Source: Flaccisagitta enflata (Eukaryota > Chaetognatha > Sagittoidea > Aphragmophora). From it: DNA of 64,000 nt. The notes under the pieces are model-generated. The model searched no databases. It worked only from the letters and a program-made list of their open reading frames with translations, and had not been told where the DNA came from. The DNA lies in NCBI GenBank assembly GCA_965153355.1, contig OZ231126.1, positions 112,220,001 to 112,284,000 on the forward strand, in the 5' to 3' direction. The translations under genes and the position numbers were made by a program. Positions 55,612 through 64,000 of this stretch are shown here, one piece after another. Within the stretch, counting starts at the first letter, position 1; each line of letters starts with the position of its first letter.

Positions 55612-55945
55612 GCAACGTCCTCAAAGGGGACAAAGTGCAGTAGAACACAGGGACCCCCTCAGGCTTGAAATCTGCCCCCTCAGGCTTGAAATCTGCCTTC
55701 TCAGGCCTTGAATGTGCTTAGGCCAGAAATCTGCCCTATCTGATTCAAGGCCTGGGAGTGCAGATTTTAGGCCTGAGAGGGCAGATTTCAGGTGTGAGAG
55801 GGCCTGGGAGGACAGACAGATAGACGGACAAACAAACAAATGGATGAACAGAACTTTGCCTCCTTTGGGGCCGCATCCCTGCTTCCTCTCATTGCGTATC
55901 AAGCACATGCAAAGCAGGGCAACAAGTATTGCTGACCACATATTG
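55612..55945 (-). mobile_element. family M element, decayed (M12)
   Basis: Left TIR relic AAAGGGGACAAAGTGCAGTA; interior AGGCTTGAAATCTGCCCCCTC; a GACAGACAGATAGACGGAC tract; right TIR relic TCCTTTGGGGCCGCATCCC; tail GCAAAGCAGGGCAACAAGTA. The layout matches M10. Confidence 0.6.
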
Positions 55946-56484
55946 CCCTTCGGCGACTGGTTCAGATCTCGAATCCACCCTCTCATACCTCAAACTCACC
56001 CTGGTAGGTGTTCCAGGACTCAAATTTGTCCTCTCAGCCCCAAAATTAGGCCTTTAGTCAATTGTATCAGGCCTGTCAAACTGTTTCAAAAACATTGAAT
56101 CCGCCCACTATAGCCTCAAATCAGCTCTAACAGGTCTCAACTCAGCTCTTTATGGCCTCGAATTATTCCTCTCAGGCCTCCAATCTACCCTCTAAGGCCT
56201 CAAATAGTCCAGTCAGGTCTTAAATTTGTCCTCTCAGGCCTGGAAACAGCCTTGGCTGGTCTAAAATCAGCCTTTAGGGGGCCTCATATCAGCCATCTCA
56301 GAAGTTAGTTGCATAAAAGTTTAGTCCAAGCTGGATTACCCATTAGGCTTACCAGACCTCATCCCTTTTGAGGCCACAACCCTGATCCCCTCACTCAAAG
56401 GGTGTTGCTAACTACTCATTGCTTTTGGCTGTTCAAAAGAGTGACTGGACCAAAATTATGATAACTAGTAAGAAATGAGCTTTA
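55946..56484. repeat. diverged family M interior and right-end relics
   Basis: AGGCCTCAAAT-type minisatellite units continue to about 56,290. CCCTTTTGAGGCCACAACCC and GGTGTTGCTAACTACTC (56,358-56,420) look like a decayed right TIR and tail. Confidence 0.5.
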
Positions 56485-56492
56485 GTAGTAAC

Positions 56493-56628
56493 TAGGGATG
56501 TGGAAGCGGTCAAATTTCATGCCGCTTCCACCGCTTCCGCTCCCGCTTCCGCTTCCATTTTACGGTACAAATACTAGTAGCTATCCCATCCTCCAAATTG
56601 GAAGCGGTCAATCGCTTCCACATCCCTA
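56493..56628. mobile_element. hAT-like MITE, 136 bp, 8-bp TSD
   Basis: Ends TAGGGATGTGGAAGCG and CGCTTCCACATCCCTA are perfect 16-bp inverted repeats. The flanking 8-bp duplication is GTAGTAAC (56,485-56,492 and 56,629-56,636). TAGGGATG-type ends with 8-bp target duplication are the hAT signature (family knowledge). The interior is a CGCTTCC-rich repeat with no ORF. Confidence 0.9.
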
Positions 56629-56949
56629 GTAGTAACAATATGTCATTTTTCAACCATTTTGAATTTGACTGTTTTCACGTTTTTGCTTGCCATTTCTAAA
56701 CGGTTAAAGCTACAAAAACCAGATTGCGCTCATCTTGTAGATTTTTCAATGTAGATTAATTTGCTTTTTTTAAAAAGTTTCCTAGCTTTTCTAGAAGCAG
56801 AGATATCTTTGAAAGAGTGTGCCCCTAAACATTTGTTTTGAACCTACAATCATGAGTTTATCATAAGCCCCTATAATAGGATATTTACAAAATTTCAGCG
56901 TGAGAAAAAATTTGTCGCCATGTTTTTCTAGGTCCTAATACCTCATAAA

Positions 56950-57540
56950 ACATTAGAAACATGGTCTGATCCATGGACATTGATGCCCAACTTTATAGGG
57001 CTATTAGGGACAGTGTGGCTGCCCTTCACAAACAGTTTTTTCAGATATGATACAGATTAGAGCTTAAAAATAAATGGCGAAATATATGTTTTTTTTTTCT
57101 TAGTCAAAATTTGTTTTACAGCATTTTCACCTCCGAAAAATCCTAGATATGTGTAGAAGTAGTCTGAGTTTTACCCTGAACAATCGATAAATTTTGATTT
57201 TTTAGGTATAGAGTTTAAAAATAGCAATTATTTGCTTGAAAATACTTCAAAAAATCAATATTTTGCTCTTTTTTAGCTATTTTCAAAATTTAAACCTAAA
57301 CAAAAATCAAAGTTAACTGATTGTTCATAGTTAAAGTAGTTAAACTCAGACTACTTCTATACATTTCTAGGATTTTTCGGGAGTTTACCTGCTGATGAAC
57401 AAATTTAGACTTAAAAATACTGAAAAAAAACTATATTTTGTCATTTTTAGATTATTTTTAAGCTCTAATCTTTTTGATATCTAATAAAACTTTTTATGAA
57501 GGGTAGAAACATGTATATTCTATTTATTGCCTCACATTCC
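56950..57540. repeat. foldback-like inverted repeat centred near 57,260
   Basis: Left TCCGAAAAATCCTAGATATG, TAGAAGTAGTCTGAGTTTTA and AGATTAGAGCTTAAAAATAA are matched on the right by TAAACTCAGACTACTTCTAT, TTTCTAGGATTTTTCGG and TTTTTAAGCTCTAATCT. The right half also resembles the tandem units at 60,840-61,300. Ends are not resolved. Confidence 0.65.
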
Positions 57541-57609
57541 CAGTATTTTTTTGGATTTTCTAAGCTGCATAAATAATTCTATGTTTATAAAGCGCTAAAA
57601 ATGCTAATT

Positions 57610-57800
57610 AGTCGCATGCACGTGACTCTACACTCTGCTTTGTCCATCCCTCCGTCAGTTGGTCGGTCACACTTTTACTTTTTTTATCAATTTTATTTCT
57701 TTAAGTCATTTGAAGTCAGTTATGAATATATTAAGTAATTCTAAGTCATTTTAAGTCATTATCTAAGTCTCGCACGCAACTTATAGGTGTTGGCCTTGTT
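57610..57800 (+). mobile_element. family H miniature, TGTTGGCC subfamily (H12)
   Basis: Hairpin AGTCGCATGCACGTGACT, CTACACTCTGCTTTGTCC, GTTGGTCGGTCACAC, then TAAGTCATTT units, TCTCGCACGCAACTTATAGG and TGTTGGCCTTGTT. The host repeat has a homologous empty copy at about 61,300 (GTGCTAAAAATAACC...TTAAAAAGTGATATAAATGA). Confidence 0.75.
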
Positions 57801-58922
57801 TTTTCCTAAAAAGTGAAATAAATAAGTGAAATGTTTTTTTTAGTAGCCCACATGTTCCTGAAGACAAATAGCACAGTCAGAAGAAAATGGTATTTTCGAT
57901 TCTCTTTGGGGGCGTATCCAGAGATGTGTGTATCTTAAGTCAAAAGGCTATATGAGGTCGGAATTTCAAAATGGGAAATTGAGAATATGACATTGAAATG
58001 AACCAAATTTTGGGCATAAGAGCAAATTTGACCTCAACATGACCTCTGACATCAGATTAGATCATGTTCTAGTTGAAATATCAAAAAAGAAAGACACTTT
58101 CTTTTGATACTTATTTGCAAGAAATCTGAATCTGTCATCAGATTTTCAATTTTCCCATTGTGAATTTTGACCTCATATAGCCTTTTGACCTGAGATATGC
58201 ATCGGTAACGTCCCAAATATTGACCAGAGAAAATTTTTGACGGACTGAGCTTATTCCTCACCCTTTAATTGGTCTAGTGACAGATGGATGAAATTCTATC
58301 ATGCTTTTTACACATTTCTGGAGCCTGTCATTCTTTGGCCATATTTTGGTATATTGCATTTGGCTGAGTAACAACCTTCTTTATAACAACGTTGAGGCTC
58401 AAAATGTCAAAAAAATAAGAACATTTCTAGCAACATCGTCAGCCTCCGAAAATTAAAAGTATAACAACATTTCAGCCTCAAGTCTAGCCGATAACAACTT
58501 TTCTCTTAGATTTGCTATGATTTCCGCGGCATTCAATTGTAACATGCGGCGGTTTCATAGAAGCAGTGGCTTTTTCTACTGTATTTTAGTTATAATAATA
58601 TTTTGTTCCTGATTTTGAATGGTTGTTCTCCTTTATTTCATTCCTACCCTTGATCCCTGTCATTCCAGAGAAAGCAGCGAAAGGAATGATGGTACAGACA
58701 TCCTAATCAATTGTTATATTAGAAGATTGATGAAAAAAAAATAGCAATAGTTTAGCGACGGTTTGAGCCTCATATTGTCTTTCAAATAACACCATTGAGC
58801 CTCAGAAAAAAATAACCCGTTGATACTCAGCCAAGAGCGTGTATGACTCCCATCCTTCCCTCTATATTTAGCCGCTCAAAACAAAGTAGCAAAGCATTTT
58901 CTAAGATCTGATTTACTGTTTT
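57801..58922. other. dispersed repeat then unique-looking AT-rich sequence
   Basis: 57,801-57,940 matches 61,320-61,470 (CCACATGTTC.TGAAGACAAA, TATCCAGAGATGTGTGT). The rest shows no recognised gene. Short inverted matches around 57,940 and 58,180 (CTATATGAGGTC.GAATTT) suggest another small foldback. Confidence 0.45.
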
Positions 58923-59117
58923 AGTTGTATGCTACTCGACTGTTTTCCCCGCTTTGTCCATTGGTTGGTTGGTTGGTCACACTTAACTTTTTTTTAATGT
59001 TTTTTATACTTTGACCATACTGCTCCAGCCCAAAATGCTCTGAGCTCAAATTTGGCCTTTGCCCCCCCCCCCCGGCCCCCTTGCACGCGACTGGGGTAGC
59101 CGTGTATCCAGCTTTGT
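58923..59117 (+). mobile_element. family H element, diverged (H13)
   Basis: AGTTGTATGCTACTCGACT, CCCCGCTTTGTCCATTGG, GGTTGGTTGGTCACAC, ACTGCTCCAGCCC, a poly-C run, TGCACGCGACTGGGGTAGCC and GTGTATCCAGCTTTGTT. All landmarks of the family are in order, with mutations at both ends. Confidence 0.7.
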
Positions 59118-59530
59118 TTCCTAACTAAATGGTGAGCTAAAGAACAAAATCCAATGGTATGATGGAGTGGTATAGCCTTCATGAAACTATTTCATCTAAA
59201 GTCTTTGGGTGTCAAAATTAGTAAAAAATCATTGAAGACTTTAAACCAGACAAAATTTATTTAGGTTATACATAAGCCACAAATGAGAAAAACAAACTTT
59301 TGACTGTCATATTTCAATATACCGAAATATGCCCCTATAAACAATGTTTTGCGTATGCCGAAATATGTTGAGATACAGTCATATGGATGAGTGCGGATTT
59401 GGGACTGACTGCTTTGCTATTTTGGCGTTTCAAGATTTTTAAGGATCACTGCCTCTGCCAAAATACTTGAATACTTGTAAAAGCGTTTTGATGTTGATGG
59501 TAAAAAAAAGGTTCACAGACAATAATGTAA
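59118..59530. other. intergenic, nothing recognised
   Basis: AT-rich, no recognised feature. Confidence 0.4.
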
Positions 59531-59534
59531 TTTA

Positions 59535-60152
59535 CACTACTGTCTGACAGCCGATCCAGGGTAAGAACAACATTACTCTGGGTTTTTGTGCAATTATGCC
59601 AAGCTCATACGTGTAAAATACAAGAACAACTAAGAGGGAAATCTTTCTTGGAGCGCTTTTTGAGTAATTCTTAAAATCGAAAAAAAATTAGACCCGTTTT
59701 CAATACAGATTCTAATGGGGTATGTTGACTCAATTTTCGATTCCATATTGTTAATCTAGGCAAAATTCCCTTTCAATTGATAGGTCACACTCTATACTTT
59801 TGCAAAGAATTTAAGTTTTCATTTTTTGAGTCACCAATACAAAAAAGTAACGGTGGCTCAAAATATGAAAACTTTACTTCTGTATTAAACCATACAGTGT
59901 GACCTATCAAATGAAAGGAAATTTTGCATAGAATAACAATATCAAATCAAAAAATCAGTCAATACAACTTACAAATATCTGTATTATCACCACCTTTCCC
60001 GTAGGTGAAAAATCGATTTTTTTCAAAAAGCGCTCCATGAATGATTTCCCTCTCAATTGTTCCTGTATTTTACATGTATGAAATCGGCAAAACTGCAAAA
60101 AAAAAACAGAGTAATGTCATTCTCACCCTGGATTGGCTGTCAGACAGTAGTG
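59535..60152. mobile_element. CACT-ended foldback element, second copy, 618 bp, TTTA TSD
   Basis: Ends CACTACTGTCTGACAGCC and GGCTGTCAGACAGTAGTG, flanked by TTTA at 59,531-59,534 and 60,153-60,156. Internal sequence is shared with the element at 8,880: TGATAGGTCACAC, AAAAAAGTAACGGTGGCTCA, GTGTGACCTATCAAATGAAA, and GCGCTTTTTGAGTAAT at matching positions. It is palindromic throughout and has no ORF of note. Confidence 0.88.
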
Positions 60153-60156
60153 TTTA

Positions 60157-60839
60157 TAGTTGCTACCTACAAACCTACCTGCCGACACGGCAGGGTGTAG
60201 AGTCGTGTCCAGGACTAAAAACGATATTTTGCTATTTTAAGCAATTTGAGCTTTTAACTGAAAGTTATCATAAATAACTGGTTATTCACGGTCAAAGTTA
60301 TCATAACTGGTTATTCCCGGCTTTACTGTATTCTCTACTGTATTGGAATAATGGCTTACTTGTGGTCCCCTCTGCAAAATTTGTTGTCACACCCTTATCC
60401 CCCCATGTTTTGGAGAAATAGATGTTTTACTTACTTACTTACTTACGGTCAAAGTATTTTTACTCAGATTACTACTACAAATTTCAAGAAATATCAAGAG
60501 TTTTTGTACTGTATGAACAAGATTACACTTAAGAATGTTTAAACAAGGAAATGGAGTGAAAAAAAGATGACATGATTTTTTAATCACATTTTCAATATCA
60601 ATACAGTGGACTACCGCCTTTTCGTCACCTGATTTAACGACAATTTGGATTTAACATCCAGGTTTCTTTGGTCCCAAATTCTTATAGGCTTTTGTAATAT
60701 CAATTTTACCTGATTTAATGACACCTGATATAACAGCCAAACCTGATTTAAAGTCACTTTTTTCAGGTCCCTTGGAAATTTTTTTCCTGATTTAGTGACA
60801 TTAACATTTCAGTTTATTTATGTGATTTGAATTTTCATT
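60157..60839. other. AT-rich intergenic, possible MITE relic
   Basis: ACAGTGGACTACCGCC at 60,604 and CCTGATTTAACGAC / CCTGATTTAATGAC / CCTGATATAACAGC / CCTGATTTAAAGTC repeats (60,630-60,760) resemble a pogo-type end with internal repeats. No right end was found. Confidence 0.4.
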
Positions 60840-61300
60840 GAAGCTATGATGTATTATAAAATTGTTAAAAAAATATTTTAACATAAACTAATAATATTTT
60901 TTATGTTTTTATCTTTTTTACATCCCAGAAAACTTTTTGTCAAGGGTGAAAACATGTATATCATAGCTATCGCAACATATTTTAAAGATTTTTTAAGAGT
61001 TTTTATAGTGCATGAAAGAATAAGGACTTATAAATACTGAAAAAAAAACATATTTTGCTGTTTTTTGGGTTTTTTTATGCACTTATCTTCAATATATCCC
61101 AAAAAACTTTTTGCTAAAGGTAAAAACATATATATTCTAGCTATTGCAACACATTTCTAAGATTTTCCAAGAGTCATTATGCTGCATGAACAAATTAGGA
61201 CAGAAAATGGTCCAAAAACATGTGTATTCTAGCTATTGCCACCTATTTCCAGTATCTTTTGGGATTTTCAAAGCTTTATGAACAATTCTATGCCCAATAA
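60840..61300. repeat. degenerate tandem repeat, units about 90-175 bp
   Basis: ACATGTATAT..TAGCTAT.GCAACA recurs at about 60,952, 61,127 and 61,222, with AAACTTTTTG..AAGG.GAAAACAT before each and AGATTTT..AAGAGT after. The unit is shared with the foldback at 56,950-57,540. Confidence 0.65.
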
Positions 61301-61480
61301 GTGCTAAAAATAACCTTTCTTTGCTTAAAAAGTGATATAAATGAGAAAATTTCAGAAGAATTTTTTTGTTTTTTGTTTTTTTCAGTAGTCCACATGTTCT
61401 TGAAGACAAATGACACAGTCAGAAAAAATGGATATTTCAATTCTCTTTGGGGGGGTATCCAGAGATGTGTGTACTGGCAA
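61301..61480. repeat. dispersed repeat, empty-site homologue of H12 locus
   Basis: Matches 57,585-57,609 and 57,801-57,940 without the family H insertion. Confidence 0.65.
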
Positions 61481-61785
61481 AAAAGCGAAAAATGTGCATA
61501 ACTTTAGCATTTTTATAAAATTGGTTGAAATTTGGTATGCACTCTCAAAAATCAAGATGGAAGTCCCTTACATGTGAATGTGATTATCTATAGAATTCAG
61601 TAGGCTAAACAGTCTACCATCCTACCAGCCCACCAACCTAAAAGTGAGAAATGTGCATAACTTTGGCAATTTTCAATCAATTTGATTGAAACTTGGTTTG
61701 GAAACTCAAAACAGAAGGACTTGACATATGTGTGTGATTTCTACAGATTTTAACATGCTAGCTGGCCAAACTGTCCTACGACCTT
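61481..61785. repeat. two-copy tandem repeat of about 165 bp
   Basis: GAAAAATGTGCATAACTTT..CA, TTGAAA.TTGGT.TG, ACTCAAAA and GCTA..C..ACTGTC occur in the same order at about 61,487 and 61,646. Confidence 0.65.
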
Positions 61786-61890
61786 TGGGGCAGCTGCCCA
61801 AAAATGATTAAATACATAGGGTATTTTGTCAGTTTTCAAACAGAATTACTTGGAAACGCAGTGTAGCCTGATCTGATCATGTCTCTTTTT

Positions 61891-64000
61891 AGTCGCGTGC
61901 ACGCGACTCTACAACCCGCTCCGTCGGTCGGTCGGTCGGTCGGTCGGTCGGTCTGTCGGTCGGTCCGTAACACTTTGCTTTTTTGCGTCTTTTTGGGTCG
62001 TCTGGAGTTATTTTGAGTCATTTTTTTGTTGTTTTTGGGAATTATTGGTTGCTTTTAGTAATTTTTGGTCATTTTTGGTCATTTTTGGTCATTTTTGTCA
62101 TTTTGGTCATTTTGGTCATTATTGGTCATTTTAGATCAATTTTGGTCATTTTTGGTCATTTTTGGTCATTTTTGGTCATTTTTGGTCATTTTTGGTAATA
62201 TTTGGTCATATTTGGTCATTTTTGGTCATTTTGGTCATTTTGGTCATTTTTGATCATTTTGGTCATTTTGGTCATTTTGGTCATTTTGGTCATTTTTGGT
62301 CATTTATGGTCATTTATGGTCATTTTGATCATTTTTGGTCATTTTGATCATTTTTGGTCATTTTTGGTCATTTTTGGTCATTTTGATCATTTTGATCATT
62401 TTGATCATTTTGGTCATTTTGGTCATTTTGATCATTTTGGTCATTTTGATCATTTTGGTCATTTTGGTCATTTTTGGTCATTTTTGGTCATTTTTGGTCA
62501 TTTTGGTCATTTTTGGTCATTTTTGGTCATTTTTGATCATTTTTGGCCATTTTTGGTCATTTTTGGTCATTTTTGGTCATTTTTGGTCATTTTTGGTCAT
62601 TTTTGGTCATTTTGGTCATTTTTGGTCATTTTTGGTCATATTTGGTCATTTTTGGTCATTTTTGGTCATTTTGGTCATTTTTGGTCATTTTTGGTCATTT
62701 TTGGTCATTTTGGTCATTTTGGTCATTTTTGGTCATTTTTGGTCATTTTTGGTCATTTTGATCATAGTTGGTCATTTTTGGTCATTTTTGGTCATTTTTG
62801 CTCATTTTGCTCATATTTGGCCATTTTTGGTAATTTTTGGCCATTTTTGGTAATTTTTGGTCATTTTGGTCATTTTTTTTCATTTATGCTCCTATTTGGT
62901 TATTTTTGGTCATTTTTGGTCATTTTTGGTCATTTTGGTCATTTTGGTCATTTTTGGTCATTTTTGGCCATTTTGGTCATTTTTGGTCATTTTTGGTCAT
63001 TTTTGGTCATTTTTGGTCATTTTTGGTCATTTTTGGTCATTTTTGGTCATTTTGGTCATTTTTGGTCATTTTTGGTCATTTTTGGTCATTTTGGTCATTT
63101 TTGGTCATTTTTGGTCATTTTTGGTCATTTTTGGTCATTTTGGTCATTTTTGGTCATTTTTGGTCATTTTTGGTCATTTCGGTCATATTTGGTCATTTTT
63201 GGTCATTTTTGGTCATTTTGGTCATTTTGATCATTTTGGTCATTTTCGGTCATCTTCCGTCATTTTGGTCAATTTGGTCATTTTTGATCATTTTTGGTCA
63301 TTTTTGGTCATTTTTGGTCATTTTTGGTCATTTTTTGTTAAAGTCTGCTGGTTAAAGTCTGCTGGTTAAAGTCTGCTGGTTAAAGTCTGCTGGTTAAAGT
63401 CTGCTGGTTAAAGTCTGCAGGTTGAAGTTTGCTGGTTAAAGTCTGCTGGTTAAAGTCTGCTGGGTAAAGTTTGCTGGTTTAAATCTGCTGGTTTAAATCT
63501 GCTGGTTTAAGTCTGCTGGTTTAAATCTAATGGGTTAAGTCTGCTGGTTAAAGTCTGCTGGTTTAAATCAGCTGGTTTAAGTCTGCTGGTTTAAGTCTGC
63601 TGGTTTAAGTCTAATGGTTTAAGTCTGCTGGTCTAATGGTTTAAGTCTGCTGGTTTAAGTCTGCTGGTTAAAATGATATTAAAGATAAGTATGGTTTAAG
63701 TCTGGTTTAAGTCTATTTTAAGTATGGTTTAAGTCTGGTTTAAGTCTGGTTTACGTCTGGTTTAAGACTGGTTCGTGTCTGATTTATGTCTGGTTTAGGT
63801 CTGGGTTAGGTCTGGTTTAGGTCTGGTCTATGTCTGTTTTTTGTCTGGTTTATGTTTGATTTAGGTCTGATTTAGGTCTGGTTTTGGTCTGGTTTTGGTC
63901 TGGTTTGAGTCTGGTTTGAGTCTGGTTTGAGCCTTGTTTGAGCTTGGTTTGAGCCTGGTTTTGGCCTGGTTTAAGTCTGGTTTGAGTCTGGTTTGAGTCT
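61891..64000 (+). mobile_element. giant family H element, runs off window (H14)
   Basis: Preceded by TTTTT. Hairpin AGTCGCGTGCACGCGACT, CTACAACCCGCTCCGTC, GGTC tract (61,924-61,970), AACACTTTGCTTTTTTG. Then GGTCATTTTT of 9-11 bp (62,040-63,335, over 110 units), TTAAAGTCTGCTGG of 14 bp (63,340-63,690), and TTTAAGTCTGG of 10-11 bp to the window end. This is the order of H10 in reverse complement. ORFs of up to 342 codons here are a product of the repeat period. Confidence 0.88.

Noticed and set aside
61891-61908. Helitron assignment for family H because of the end hairpin
   Set aside because: The hairpin is at the very end, not about 10 bp inside a CTRR end. There is no 5' TC, and targets are A/T homopolymers with A/T duplication, not AT dinucleotides.
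62202-63369. Long plus-strand ORFs (up to 342 codons) of Phe/Gly/His/Trp/Leu repeats
   Set aside because: They follow the GGTCATTTTT repeat with no stop in its frames. Overlapping frames are equally open, and the tract is the body of a family H element.

Overview
Eukaryotic, almost certainly metazoan, non-genic DNA. The window is AT-rich, packed with microsatellites and minisatellites, and carries retroelement and DNA-transposon remnants typical of large invertebrate genomes. The species cannot be named from the sequence. No bacterial-style genes, operons, rRNA or tRNA genes were recognised. The only long convincing coding sequences belong to mobile elements: two near-identical Penelope-like retroelements (reverse transcriptase plus GIY-YIG endonuclease) at about 39.1-41.9 kb and 49.8-52.6 kb, and a Ty3/gypsy RNase H fragment on the minus strand at 28.6-29.3 kb. 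Two short ORFs (6.0-6.4 kb minus, 54.8-55.0 kb plus) are weak host-exon candidates.

Layout. 1-8 kb: a degenerate AT minisatellite, triplet repeats, old tandem blocks, and GAA arrays interrupted by a GC hairpin module. 8.2-10.5 kb and 26.2-27.9 kb: two inverted copies of one long repeat; the left copy carries a clean 616-bp foldback element. 11-35 kb: a dense mosaic of two short-element families. Family H has a terminal hairpin AGTCGCGTGCACGCGACT at one end and GGCCTTGTT at the other. Family M has terminal inverted repeats starting GGGCAGCGGCCCC, a private minisatellite inside, and a one-sided tail containing GGTCAGCGGTACC. TA-flanked foldbacks and microsatellites lie among them. 35.9-38 kb: a dispersed repeat (R1) with a mariner-like insertion. 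38-49.8 kb: a tandem array of two modules (A about 578 bp, B about 332 bp). Inserted in it are Penelope copy 1, an element R2 with 4-bp target duplication, and two family H elements, and the array ends in Penelope copy 2. 52.6-53.5 kb: a CTTT tract fused to the 3' end of Penelope copy 2. 53.5-61.9 kb: sparse sequence with family M remnants, a 136-bp hAT-like MITE, further foldbacks and family H copies. 61.9-64 kb: the start of a giant family H element that runs off the window.

The most unusual content is the set of non-autonomous families with structured ends and fast-evolving tandem-repeat interiors. The A/B array and the inverted repeat supply internal empty sites that fix several element boundaries to the base (H10, H11, R2, the CACT foldback). 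No transposase for any of these families is visible here. The Penelope reverse transcriptase is the only enzyme in the window that could act in trans, and any link to these families is speculation. All family names (H, M, R, A/B) are local labels for this annotation.
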